Below, one piece after another: positions 35,628-47,884 of a stretch of DNA of 64,000 nucleotides. The stretch is from NCBI GenBank assembly GCA_000442125.1, contig KE546970.1, positions 1,356,667 through 1,420,666 of the forward strand, given 5' to 3'. Source of the DNA: Opeltia flavorubescens. Taxonomy: Eukaryota; Ascomycota; Lecanoromycetes; Teloschistales; Teloschistaceae. Position 1 is the first letter of the stretch, and every line of letters starts with the position of its first letter. The notes below the pieces were generated by a model. That model saw nothing but the letters and a program-made list of their open reading frames with translations. It was not told the DNA's origin and did not search any database. Both the position numbers and the translations under genes were made by a program.

Positions 35628-36449
35628 TCATAAGTTTCGGTATATTCGAATCACTACTAACTTTTCCCAGCCGCCTTGCTTTCCAGACCGCCCAACAATA
35701 TCAACTGCCCAATCAGCGCCCCACTGCCGGATCCGTTGCATGACTTCTTCAGGCTTGTTCTGCTTACACAGCAGTATGTACGCTACGCCTCGCTCAAGGT
35801 TTAGTGTATACCCTATTTGCTGTAGCAATTTGTTGGTGATTTCCATCCCATCTTCTCCGCCTGCATATGACAGCGACAGCAATTTGGAGTCTCGATCTAC
35901 TAGAGTCTTGTTCTCCTTGCTTACTGTGTCCCATGAAGTCTGCGAGAGCAGGGTTTCGACTTGCAGCACCTCCAAGGTAGGAACATATGGTGGATTGAAC
36001 ACCAAAATATCCACTGTTCCAGGGCGCAACGCAGACGTCAAATCCGCATTCAATGAAGTTAGAAAGAAACCTGTTCTCGAAAATCGTGATTCATCAAGCC
36101 AGCCTTTAGCGATGTCTTGGTTCGCGTTCTCGACGGTTTTGATGCTCGCTGCGCAGGCGTATTGATTAATATCGACACCTAAGCCTAATACATCTGATCT
36201 GCCCAGGAGTGTTTGTGCATGAGCCATAAGGAATGCAAGGATCACACCGGATCCTGTTCCTATTTCCACGATGAATGGACATGGTGATGGCCTGTCATAA
36301 CCTCCTGTTTGGGTCTCTGCATGAAATCGATCTTTGAGGAACGCAACCTCGGTTGTGGATGAGAGCGTATCTAAGAAAAGGAAAGAATCTTCAGCGGGCT
36401 CATATATACGGTCGACGTCCACATGGCTTGTGGAAGGCGTCGGTAGCAT
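35628..36449 (-). CDS. mtq2: eRF1 glutamine methyltransferase catalytic subunit MTQ2 (HemK family)
   Basis: A single exon of 273 residues. The Rossmann-type methyltransferase motif I is VEIGTGSGVILAFL (about residue 62), motif II is LGLGVDINQYA, and the HemK/N6-MT catalytic motif is VFNPPYVP (about residue 150). The N-terminal VYEPAEDSF-like sequence (here IYEPAEDSFLFLDTL) is diagnostic of Mtq2/HEMK2. With Trm112 it methylates the Gln of the GGQ motif in release factor eRF1. Divergent from SDHAF3 with 212 bp between the starts. Confidence 0.93.
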   Translation of the reverse strand: MLPTPSTSHVDVDRIYEPAEDSFLFLDTLSSTTEVAFLKDRFHAETQTGGYDRPSPCPFIVEIGTGSGVILAFLMAHAQTLLGRSDVLGLGVDINQYACAASIKTVENANQDIAKGWLDESRFSRTGFFLTSLNADLTSALRPGTVDILVFNPPYVPTLEVLQVETLLSQTSWDTVSKENKTLVDRDSKLLSLSYAGGEDGMEITNKLLQQIGYTLNLERGVAYILLCKQNKPEEVMQRIRQWGADWAVDIVGRSGKQGGWEKLVVIRIYRNL

Positions 36450-36661
36450 TGATCTGTACCCATGAAACAGATAATATCATAGATACACTGTGTATAGATA
36501 GAAGCGTCCTGTGTCCGTATGAATATCTGAAGCAAGCTAACCCTTGTTAGGCGATGATGTCACTCGGGTCTAGATCTATACTGCGATTCGACCTCGGTTC
36601 GTAATTACAGTTTTCGTAATTCACATATACTCTCGCACACTCCTTTCCGATTATTCGAAAT
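36450..36661. promoter_or_regulatory. Short bidirectional promoter mtq2 / sdhaf3
   Basis: 212 bp separate the two start codons, so both genes probably share one nucleosome-depleted promoter. Inferred from spacing only. Confidence 0.5.
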
Positions 36662-37107
36662 ATGCGTCATGCCTTCAAGTTATTGGCATCGCCATCAATT
36701 CTAGGATCTTCATCGGGGCTCAATCCGGCTCCACTGGCGTTACTACCACCAATCCCGCTATACCGTCGACTCCTGCGCTCTCACCGAAAGTTTCTACCCC
36801 CTGAAATGCGAGTCCTCGGAGACGAATATGTCAAGAGCGAGTTTCGAGCTCACAGGAATGTCGAAAACCCCATTCATATTGTTGGATTCTTGAAGGAGTG
36901 GCAGATGTACGCCCAACAGGTCGAGGGAGATTCGTGGTATGGGGAGAAGCTCGATACGGAAAAGATTGATAAGATGAGCGGTGGGTGTTAGGATGGAGCA
37001 TTAGTTTTCGGCTAGCTGCTGATTTGAATCCCTCAGATCAACAACTTGGGCAGCTTTACGAATTGATGCAAGCTATTCAGAAAAAAGCACAAGAGGATCA
37101 GGAATGA
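36662..37107 (+). CDS. sdh7: Succinate dehydrogenase assembly factor 3 (SDHAF3/ACN9), LYR protein
   Basis: Exons 36662..36980 and 37037..37107 (intron 56 bp) give 129 residues. The LYR motif is in IPLYRRLLRSHRKFLPPEMR (about residues 36-55). The core GDEYVKSEFRAHRNVENP and HIVGFLKEWQMYAQQ is the ACN9 signature, and the spliced end reads DQQLGQLYELMQAI. The first ~30 residues are a mitochondrial presequence. The protein acts in the mitochondrial matrix to help iron-sulfur maturation of complex II; yeast acn9 mutants cannot use acetate as sole carbon source, an indirect gluconeogenesis defect. Confidence 0.94.
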
Positions 37108-37820
37108 GGAAAAATAAAGTACAAAGACGTAATTCGTTTGCTCCCTAATGTTTCAGCCTTCCAGAGAGGTGAACAACCAATATGGGTCAGCATACGTCTA
37201 CGACATGATCTGGCCGTTGCCTAATCGCATTCACCTGTTTGTCAACTACCTTGATTCCGTCAAGCAGGCTTTGACTGATACACGATAAGTGAAGGTCCAA
37301 CTCTGTCAGAATCTATCTTTCGAGATAGTCATATTCTCCTCCGGATCCCCGACTTTTGGTCATGCTTGTTCGGGGTCACAGTGTCTGCTGTTAATACTGA
37401 ATGAGTGCTAAGACTCATGCAGCTGGAGAAAAGAATTATTCCATTCTGCCACTACTTCGGCGACAAACTCCTGCTATATATATCATCGTTGGCTGTCTCA
37501 ATATTCTTTATTCTTCTCTTGCACGACTTGCAAAACGACCCTTGTCTGAGGATTACTGTATGAATCGAAAGAAACATCAAACCTACCGATACACTCTCCA
37601 AATACGAAACGTATATCCAGACCATAGAAGCTCATACAATAACGCGGTCCAGATTCTGTCACGCCCTTGTCACCCTATTTTAAACCTTGCGTTCTCTTCG
37701 GTGAAGAGCCCTCAATTCCGATCGACGGGAAGCCGACTGCTTTGACTACGCCACCCGATTTATTGCGTTGTCGGTTCGAGGATCAACTGCAGTAATTCCT
37801 CGAGAAAGATATATCTCGAG
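37108..37820. other. Intergenic, sdhaf3 to small Cys-rich gene
   Basis: A 713-bp gap. A 114-codon frame at 37401..37745 lacks protein-like features and is not called. No repeat or RNA gene recognised. Confidence 0.45.
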
Positions 37821-38132
37821 ATGTGCATAGCAAAGATGACCATGTGCCGGACGTGCAAGAGGCGATGGTTTCGATTGACCAAGCCTTGTGCGGAAGGGAA
37901 GAACATGAGCAACTGCCCGTCTTTCGAAGACGGCAAGGCAAGAAGCGATCGGGACCTAATCACGACAATGGTGGATGCTGAAAATTGTCCTATATGTACG
38001 CCAGAGAAGTACGATGCGGACAACCTTCGACTGGTCATGTCGATGAGCAGTGGAGTACGATACGGCCTGGGTCTGGGGAGAACCGATGTGGGAAAGGATG
38101 TGAAGCTGTACTTTTGCTGCACGATTATGTGA
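37821..38132 (+). CDS. Small Cys-rich hypothetical protein
   Basis: A single-exon frame of 103 residues. It has MCRTCKRRW near the start, an isolated Cys (KPCAEG), SNCPSFEDGKAR in the middle and CPIC followed by PEKYDADNLRL. The spaced Cys pairs could bind zinc. Small ascomycete hypothetical proteins with an MCxxC start, NCPSFxDGKA and CPxC-xx-YDxN layout exist to my recollection, but I know no function. The frame might instead be chance; the ordered Cys pairs argue against that. It stands alone, far from its neighbours. Confidence 0.55.
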   Translation: MCIAKMTMCRTCKRRWFRLTKPCAEGKNMSNCPSFEDGKARSDRDLITTMVDAENCPICTPEKYDADNLRLVMSMSSGVRYGLGLGRTDVGKDVKLYFCCTIM

Positions 38133-38614
38133 CTGGATATTGGAAGGCTTAAATTTGTATAATCGGGTTTCACAATTGTGAGCTACCTTCTGGATTTGTT
38201 TGCTTCTGCCAACATTATTTATACATGACATCTCAGGATCATAGATTATAGAATCAAAACTTGATTATTGCACCTCGAGACTTCGCAGTTTAGGACTCGC
38301 CAAAGCCAAGCATTAGTATCAATGACCTAGGCCAAAAGGGGAAAAACTCTATAGGTCTTGGCATCACTAGTAGGTTGTTGCGGAAACCATGTGAATATTG
38401 ACTTGTGGTTCTATCCAGTACGATGTCGCCGTAACATTTGGAAGCTTGATTGGCTTCGATGCTTTCTCGTCTCGAATCATACTTTTCAACAGGCAGCCTC
38501 AGATAGGTGCAACGTTCATTTATCAATATCATCGGCCGCTTTCCATGATATGGAAAACGGCAACTATGTGCTCCACCAACGAGGGACTACTGTAGAGTGA
38601 GTGCTTAAAATTCC
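38133..38614. other. Intergenic before the F-box gene
   Basis: A 482-bp gap holding the promoter of the F-box gene. No other feature recognised. Confidence 0.45.
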
Positions 38615-41600
38615 ATGGGAAATATGGGATCATCCGTTCCAGAACCAGAGGACTCATTGCTCGTATTGGATGGGCCTAATCGTGCCCATGAATTGCATTC
38701 ATATCAATGCATAGTAAAGCAACCTACAAACACCGCGGCGATTCGCTCACCAGGTGCTGATGATGAAGAGGACGTGAAAACACAAAGTAACCTCTTCCTG
38801 GCACCGGAAGGGCAGAACAATGATGGTGAAGGCAATGCTTTACACGAGAGAAGTCTGCAGTTGCTTGATCTCCCAATTGATATACTGAAAGAGATTGTCA
38901 AGGAAGTCAGTCGATTATCCCTTTGCCAATTGTAATCCGTTCATTTCTATAGGTCACACACACCAATGATCTTACCTCGCTGGCCTTGACATGCTCTGCC
39001 CTCTACAGCCTTGCAATACCTTGGATCTATATGCGATTCGATATCGTCTGGCCGGATGTACACAGCAATTCTGACTCTCGTCAAGGCGTTGACGCACTAA
39101 CGTGAGTTGGGAAAGGCCGGTGACTACGAATGAATACATAGAGCTGATCGCGTTTCTTGTAGTTACGGGCTTGCTACGCTTGTATTGGGAGATGAGCCAA
39201 GGCAACCATTACAGCCATCGGACGCCAATCAGGAATTCACTTGTACACACTGTGGAACTCTTAATGTCGTTGCAAGTAGACCAGCAGAGCTATCGAGAAC
39301 TGTTCGACCACGCCGACGAGGCAATCATTAGTGAGTAAGCCTTTATGACTATCACCATTAACATGTACATTCGGAGCGAGCCAGGGGCTCAATCAACATT
39401 CTATGCAGAATATATCATCTGAAAAAAATTTGCCCAAACGAAGCACTGACCATTATTCAATAGTCCTCAATTCACCCGCCAATTTTCACTTGGAAATGGC
39501 CCTGATGAATGGGTTGAAGACTACTTAATTAACCGGGAGTCGGGCAAAATGCTCGGCACCTTGGTGGCACTAGCCCTAGCCCGCATGCCCAATCTTGAGA
39601 GCTTTGTATGGGATATGCCTACCGGAATTCTGAGAGATTGCTGGCTTGCTTTAGCATCCCTGAGTGACGGGAAGGATGGCCGTGAATCCAAGTTGGAGAA
39701 AGTTTGGGTACGTTTCCATAATAACAGAGTGGTAATGGACAGTCCAGAAGCTTTGCCTACTGCGTCACAAAACACGCATCACTCCTCGGGACATTCTTCT
39801 GGCCCTTCCCACGAATATTCTAGCACTACACCTCACGGAGAAGAGCCTCCTGGGTCTATCGAATGGTCTTATCGACATGTTGAGCACCCAAGCTTTTCTA
39901 TACTACCTCCATTGAAAAGTCTAAATGTCTTGAACATTGATGAGATTGCGTATCTTGAAGAGCTAAGCATGCTGCTTGAGCGTTCGGCCGATAGCCTGAG
40001 GGAATTGCGGATAGGTCTGGCGCTGAACGTGCCCCAAGACGGATTTGCATCGACGCGAGACCTCAATTTACACGCCAGTGACGATGTGCCTTCTGAGTAT
40101 CAGAACGTACTGAAGCGATTAATGAGTAAAATATACGAAGCGGACGCAGAGAAATGTCGAAAAAATGTGGAAACCCCATCGAATGACGGAAGACTTGCTG
40201 AAAGTCATGCAGAGCAACCACACAGTACAGGGGTTGAGACTTTGGAGAGTACGTCGGTTCGGACAGCAGGGGTAAATTTATGCGATAGCACCAATACTCA
40301 ACCTCTCCAAACTGGTATACCAGCAGCATTACCAAAACCTTTGCCTACATTCGATCCTGCCAGTATCCTAGACAGCATGGTTATCGGGCCTAGTTCTACG
40401 ATACTAGATGTCTACGAGGGTGACATCGCTCCTCATACCCTGAGTCAAGCCGTGGCAAATGCTTCCAAGGAAATCTTGAATTTGTATCAGGTGCCTAAGC
40501 AGGAGCCATTAGAAGATATCCAGAGCACTTTGGAGACTTCTCACCAGGCACAACAGGAGAAGCGTTTAAAATTGGAGCTGTTGGAACTGGAGCGTGTTGA
40601 TCTTGACGTATCGGTACTTCGCAAAACGATAGACTGGTCTTTCATTACGACTCTGACATTGCTTCATTGCGACTCGCATGAGATGCTGTGGAAAGCCTTC
40701 AGACGGACTTTCACCCCGCAAAAAAACAGGTCTCAACCCTTACTACGACGAAAGTCCAAAGTGCATCTGCAACAATTTTATTCGTCAAGCTCACGGGCGA
40801 TCCCGCGATCGGAATACAGAATGAAGCTTCGAAGGATACATACTAATACTGTTTCCTTGGCTTTGATAGCGTTCTTAAAGGAGACGCTTGCTCCAAACAG
40901 CCTTGAATACCTTTTTCTGCAAGACGGGGGCTTTGTGGCAGGCCCATCAGACGAAAGGGTTAATTATGAATCTAACGTCTCCATCGACGCGATCTGTCGC
41001 GGCCCATTACGTCGTCATCGATCAAGTCTACAGAAACTTATGATCAACAGTGGCGATCAGGGTCACGGACGAAGACACAAATGGCAAAAATGGAAATTGG
41101 ATCGTGAGATTCTGCTATATCTTACAAGTGGTAAAATGACCGCTCTTAGAGAAGTCGCGTTCTCAATGGACTACAAAGATTGGGTAGGCTGAAATCGATA
41201 CATGGGATCAGTACTTGAAAAAAACAACTGACACTATGTAGCATGTCCTCCTGCAAAGAATGCCTCAGGTGCCCCACATCCGATCAATCCATATTCCGCA
41301 TATTGCGGATCACCCCTATGGTAATCACGTCAATGCCAGAGAGTTAGCATTGCAGATCATGGACATTGTCACAATAAGACCGGATATGCAGCTGTGCTAC
41401 ATGGGCATCTCAAATAAATGCTTCGAGATTCTAGAAGGAGTTCACGATGATCTTGAAAGTAGCTCTTCGAGCAGGACAGCGGCAAATGCAAGCTCCGACG
41501 ATGCAAATACTACAGACGAGGACAGCGATGGTAGCGAAGAGGATCACACAAACGATGAAAACGATACTCCGACAGCGGATGATGACAGCGATTTCGAGAA

Positions 41601-41742
41601 CCAAGACGATAGCGGTCGAGATTCTGATGACGAGCTTGCGGAATCGGAGAGCTTCGGTAAGCGGCCGGGCTTGGATCTAAGGGAGATATTGTTTTACGAA
41701 GATAGGGTATCCATCTTCAAGGCTAGGCATGGGAGGCTTTAG
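38615..41742 (+). CDS. Large F-box-like protein with leucine-rich/acidic C-terminus
   Basis: Exons 38615..38905, 38953..39101, 39163..39330, 39464..41183 and 41242..41742 sum to 2829 nt, 942 residues, all GT-AG and in phase. Residues about 85-125 read as an F-box split by the first intron: LQLLDLPIDILKEIVKE then VTHTNDLTSLALTCSALYSLA. Next comes a small CTHC motif (about residue 170). Long Leu-rich stretches typical of fungal F-box/LRR proteins follow (MPNLESFVWDMP, LKSLNVLNIDEI, SLRELRIGL, NSLEYLFLQDGG). Near the end is an Asp/Glu/Ser-rich region (about 840-910), then REILFYEDRVSIFKARHGRL, a C-terminus I associate with this ascomycete family. Likely a substrate receptor of an SCF ubiquitin ligase; the target is unknown. 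Confidence 0.85.
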
Positions 41743-42013
41743 ATAATCTAGGTGCATGTGATATACCCGGTCTCAATAGATTTTTTCAATGTCAATGAGT
41801 GTTCTAATTCCAACCATTGAAATCCCGGTGTTGCTTCGATCACATTAGTTGTTAAGACTGGCCTTCATCATTGGCCCACACGTCTACCTACGTTTGCTTG
41901 GCCCCTAATCACGGAATCTCACACAGAAATTGCCTTGTGGTTCAGACAGCCTTTTCAATGGTAGAGCTCAAAGACTTGGCTAAGATCATTGAAGTAGTCG
42001 AGGTATCTGATGT

Positions 42014-42018
42014 ATTGT
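42014..42018. repeat. Left target-site duplication (ATTGT)
   Basis: ATTGT lies immediately before the first base of the left LTR and is matched exactly by 48109..48113 after the right LTR. Confidence 0.9.
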
Positions 42019-42242
42019 TGTCAATGTTCTTATGAAGCTTGAATTCATGCATTTATAAATAGTTTATTTTCGTNTTATTTGGGCGAACCANAGGCGNATA
42101 TTATACCAAGACCTGCTGACTCAGCAGCACTAACCTAATCAGGTAATTAACTCCACCATACCAAGTACTAGGCGATTTAATTTTTTTCTATAGATTTCTC
42201 TTAATAATTAATTTATATATATATACACGTATTTATTTAATA
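42019..42242 (+). repeat. Left LTR (224 bp)
   Basis: Aligns to the right LTR over all 224 positions without gaps. The outer part, to about position 140, keeps normal C and G; the inner part is RIP-altered. It carries ambiguous bases at 42074, 42091 and 42097. Confidence 0.93.
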
Positions 42243-45200
42243 GTTATAAACCTAGAATTATATACCTTTACGTATTTATAATATTATACTTATATTTATT
42301 TACTAGATTAGTATTAATTTAATATTTAATTTAGTTTAAAGGCCTACCAGGTATACTAAAAAACCTTTACTATATATTTATTAAAAAAATTTCTCTAATT
42401 AATAAAAAAGATATAAAAACTATTTATTTAGCTATTTAACCTCCTTATTTTATATATATATACTCTCGCTAATATTATAAATAACTAAAAACTTAAATTT
42501 ACTAGTTTTAAAAACTAGAATCTATAGATCGCGGTAATTAAATTAAAAACTATCGCCTATAAAATTTAGTCTTTTATTAATTCTAGCCTTTTAATTAAGC
42601 CTAATATAGTTATTAAATTAGAAGAACTTTACTATAAATAACCTATAAATATATCAGGTACTACTATAATAAATATAGTAGGGGAGGCGGTATATAAAAA
42701 TTATAAAATAAAGATAATCGAGTATAAATCCGATTTACTTAAATAAAAGAAATAATTTAAATCTTTTTCTATTATTATCGACTTTATATACGAAACTTTT
42801 ATTATTTAAAATATAATCTATATTTAAAACGTTAAAATATATCTATAGGATATCCTCTAAATATTTAAAGTAAAATTATCTTTATCCGATTTAGCTTATT
42901 TTATAAACCTTAAATAATAATATATTAAATTTATAATAGGTCTATTATTACGCTAAAATATTAAATAATAGATTAATAATTAGTTACTTATATATTAAAA
43001 AGGAAAAGAGTATAAAATAATTAAGGCGGTTAATATAAAACGATTTTATTAAAATTTCGCTCTAATAATTAAAAAATATATACCTATATTTAATAATATT
43101 ACTATTATTATATTAGATATATTAATAGAGGATTATAAAATATAATATCTTCGCTTTATTAAATAATTTCGTAATTATTTTCGTATATATAATTCGAAAG
43201 GTAAATTAGTATCTTATACCGCTTTTACTACTACCGGCGAAAATTATATATACGGAAATAAAAATACTAATAAAAATCGATTATATAGTAATCGAAATTA
43301 TTTATATAATAGGTATACTAATAGCTTTAACCCCTATATATACGGACTTATATATTAGTAAACGGATTATTTTTATCTTCATAAAAATTATTCTAAAAAA
43401 GCTTTATAACTTATATAGAAGCTTAAACTATATATTTAAAGGCAGGTCGAAGAAAAGCTTAAAGATCCTATATTTAAAATAAAGGTAGATAAAGCTATTA
43501 AATAAATAAAAGGTTATAAAATAAAATAAGTAGGTAATAAAAAAAAATCTAATATATCTATATTACCGAATCTCGATATATTTATTATATTTCTAAGTAC
43601 TTTTACTATAGATTTTTACTTCCGCTTTTTATAGATTATAGATTATAGCTCCCCTATTTATATATATAATAATTTTATAAAGGATCGTTTTATTAAAGAG
43701 CGCGATTATACTAATAGTAAATTATTAGATACTAGAACGACTTTAATATAGGTTAAAGCCTATAAAAGAATCGATATAAATATTAAAATATTAAACGGTA
43801 GAGTAGTTATAATATTCCGCGATATATACTATATACTAAATTTTATAACGAATTTAATAAAAAGAAGTATTCTAATAGATAAAAACCTTTATTTTAATAT
43901 TTAATATTATTATCTATACTATAATAATAAAACGGTAGCTTATTTAAAAAAAAATAGTAGTTATTATCTTATTAAAGATAACTCCGCTATTTAAATAAAT
44001 TTTTAAACCGTTTTCGCTATTATAAAAATCGGTAGTATATATAAATAGTACTAGCTTCTTATTTACGCTAGTAATAAAGCTATTTAATACCTTATTAAAA
44101 TAATTAAAAAAGTAGAAATTTCGGATAAATAAAAGGTACTAGTAATAAATAAATATAAAATATATATACTTTTTAAAGTATATAAAATTATATTTAAATT
44201 ATTTATAAAGGCGGAGTATTTTAAAAAGCCGTTTTTTAGAATAATTTATAACTTAATTTTAATAAGTACTACTATAAATAAAAATTAGTAGATTTCCTAT
44301 ATAGTTTATTCGGAAAAGGATTTTTATATAATATATATATACCGTTTTAAGTTAGATATAATAAATATTTTTAGAACCGCTATTAAAATAATTTAGTAGT
44401 AATAGGGTTATAAAATAATATTTATTTAAATAAATAATAAATATATATTAGGATTAGAATTTATATAATTTATTAAAAAATTAAAAATTAGTTATAAACT
44501 TTTAATACTTAATTCCTCTAAATAAAATAATTATTTAAAATATAAAAGAGGAATTTTTACTATTAAAATAAAAATAATATTAATAAAAATAAAACTATTT
44601 AATTACTTTTAGCTTTAAACGGTAAAAATAGCTGGTTTTATTATAAATCGTATACCTATAATAAAATATATATAAAAAACGCTTTTTAAAATAATAATAG
44701 AATATAAATTAAATTTTTACTATTTTTACTAATATAGATATAAAATATATTTATTTATTAAATATATACTTTATTTATAAAAAATAAAACCGCGAGTATA
44801 TATAAGCTTTTTAATAGGTTATAAAGGTATTAATATCTTTAATATCTAGATTTCTAGTTAAAAAAAGGTAATTTATACTTACGATATTATATTTAATAAA
44901 AAAAAATTCTATAATTATAAATAAATAAATCTAATTTAAATTATTAAAAAACTTTTTATTTTTAATATACTAGATATATTATATATAAATTTTTTATACC
45001 TTATTACTAATTTAAACTTTAAAAACTTAAAAAGCGATAAAAAAAAGCTTACTACCGCGGAAGTACCTCTATAAAATACCTCTAGCGTAAAAAAGAAAAA
45101 AAAAGAGGTAATCCGAATTTATTTTTTATCGCTAAATCTTATAAATTTAAAAGGTAAAAATACTTCTAAACTTAATATATCTATTAATATACTAGTTAAT

Positions 45201-47214
45201 TTATTTAAAGATATTTTTAAGGATATACTATCGAAAATAAATATTCTAAAATTTATAAAAAAGAAATATACTTTAAAGCAGCTAGAAATTAATAAAGATT
45301 TTATTCTATTATCTAAAACTCGTATAAATCCTTATAAAAAAGTATATATTATTTTTATAAATAATTTAGTTTTAAAGAATCTTACTTTTTATTATATTAT
45401 ATTTATATTTTTTATAAAAGCGAAGAATTACTATAAAAAAACTATTAATAAACCTACTAATAATCTATTACTAAATTTAATTAAATTAAAGTTTTATTAT
45501 AATAATTTATTACCGGAGCCTCGCTTTTATAAAAATATATTTAAATATTTATATATTAAAAGCTTTAAAAAAACTATAAAAGTTAAAATTAAATCCTTTT
45601 AAAAAAAAAATACCTAGGAGGAGATACCTATTGAATATACTATTAAAGTAAATAAAAAGTCTATTTCTACTATCTAGATATTTAAATATAAATTTAATAA
45701 AAAAAGGTATTTTATTAAATATAAGGCCCGTTTATACGCACGAGGCGATTTATAATTAATAGAATAGAATATATTTACTATAATATTTACTATTAGAATT
45801 TTTAGATTAATAATAGCGGTAATAGTAGTAATAAATATAGAATTTTATTAATATAATTATATTAATATATTTATAAACGCTAAAATTAGAATTTTTATAT
45901 ATTTATAAACCTCTAATAGGTAGAATAGTAATATAAATATATTATTACTTTTTATTTAGGTATTATATAGCCTTAAAAAGTCGTTTATTCTTTAATATAG
46001 CGATTTATTAAATACTCTAATTAATTTAGGATTAAAGCCGGTAATAGAAATAAAATACTTATTTTTTTATAATTATATAATATTCTTCTTTTTTATAAAT
46101 AATATAGCTATTATTTATTATTAAAAATATACTATTAAAATAGATAAATTTTAGGTTCGCCTTTTAAATAAATACGAAATTCGATATCTAAACGAAATTA
46201 AATAATTTCTAGGAATTTATATAATACGAAATTAAAAACTTTACTAGATTTATTTATACTAGAATAGCTATATCGATAAAATTACTATAAAATATAATAT
46301 TTTATATTTTTTAAAAGCTCCTAGATTACTATTATTAAGTATTTTACCGCTTAAAAAGAATTAAAAATAAATAACGCTTTAAAAAATTTATATATACTAG
46401 TAGTATATTAAATCGCTAAATTTCGCTATTATAATAACTAGGTTAAATATTATATATACCGCCTTAAAACTATTTAAATTTTTTATTAATCCTTTTAATA
46501 AATATATTAAGGAAGTAAAACGAATTATAAGGTATTTAATATATATAAAATACTATTCTATCGTTTATAATAGTAGAATTTAAAATAAAATACTATTCTT
46601 AACCTTTTTAAATGCCTTTTTTAATAATAATCTATATAATAAACGGAGCTTATAAAGCTTCTACTTTAAACTCTTTAATAGTTTAATTAATTAGAAAATA
46701 ACTAAATAATAAATAGTAATAATAAGCTCTACTAAAGCGGAGTTACTAGCGATATTATTTATAAATAAAAAGTTTATTTAATAAACTAGATTCTTTAATT
46801 TAATTAATTTAAATATAAATATTATATTTATCTATATTAAATATAATAACTAGTAAATAATTCGATTTCTAAATAATAATAGCTTATAATTTACTATTAA
46901 ATTACGCTATATAAATATATACTACTACTAGCTTCGCTAGAAAATAAATCTAAATATTATATAAATTAAATAAGTCCCTTTTAATACAATCCTAGTTAAC
47001 GGCTTTATAAGATCGCTCCCTTTTTAACGCTATACTAATTTCGTTAACCTACTCGGCTTTAAGAAGCTCTTTACTAAAAAGCTATCTTATATATTCTAAT
47101 AACTTTATTATTTATATCTAAAATTAGTAATCTAGTAGTAATAATATCTAAATAAATTTATAAAGCTCTAAAGATTTATAATTTATTATAATCTCTTAAA
47201 CTTTATTAACTAAA

Positions 47215-47690
47215 AGATCCTATATTTAAATTATAGTTAATCTATTTATTTTTTTTATTTTTTAAACCCCTAATATATCGGGTTTATATCTAGCGATAAG
47301 GCTATTATATCTATAGTAGGACCGATAGTCTAAGGGTATAATATTTAAGTAGGATCGGATTCTAATTTTAATCTATTATATAAATTAAAATTAATATTCT
47401 ATTTAAAAAGCCTATATTTAATTTATAATCAGTCTATTTTTTTTTTATTTTTTTAATTTTTAATATATCGAATTCGTATCTAGTAATAAAACTATTATAT
47501 TTATAATAGGGTCGGTAGTTAAATAGTATAATATAAGTAAAAAAACAAGCGTTTAAGTTATTTAAATACCTAATAGCTACTAGTAACTATAGGTAGTTAT
47601 ATACTTTATAATTTAAGGTCCTATATTTAAATTACAGCCGATCTATTTTTTTTTATATTTTAAAGCTATACCGAATCTAAAAATATATTA
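47215..47690 (+). repeat. Three-copy degenerate tandem repeat in element 3' region
   Basis: A block starting near 47215 recurs near 47406 and, shortened, near 47615. Each begins with a CCTATATTTAA core, continues into a long T tract and, in the first two, a shared section with GTATCTAG. Spacing is about 191 and 209 bp. It lies between the RNase H-like region and the right LTR, so it belongs to the untranslated 3' part of the element. Confidence 0.8.
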
Positions 47691-47884
47691 AAATATATAT
47701 ATAATTAATATAAAAGCTATAAACTATAATAAAAAATAAATTTATAGAGCTTTTATAAAATCTTTTATAAAGTTTATAAAACTTTAAATTTTAGCTTTTA
47801 ATTAATTATAATATATAGAACTACTTTTAATTAATTAGAATAAGTAATAGGATTATTACTAAAGGTAATAAATCTAAAAGAATA

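Noticed and set aside
37401-37745. 114-codon plus-strand frame downstream of sdhaf3
   Set aside because: No protein-like features; composition matches intergenic DNA.
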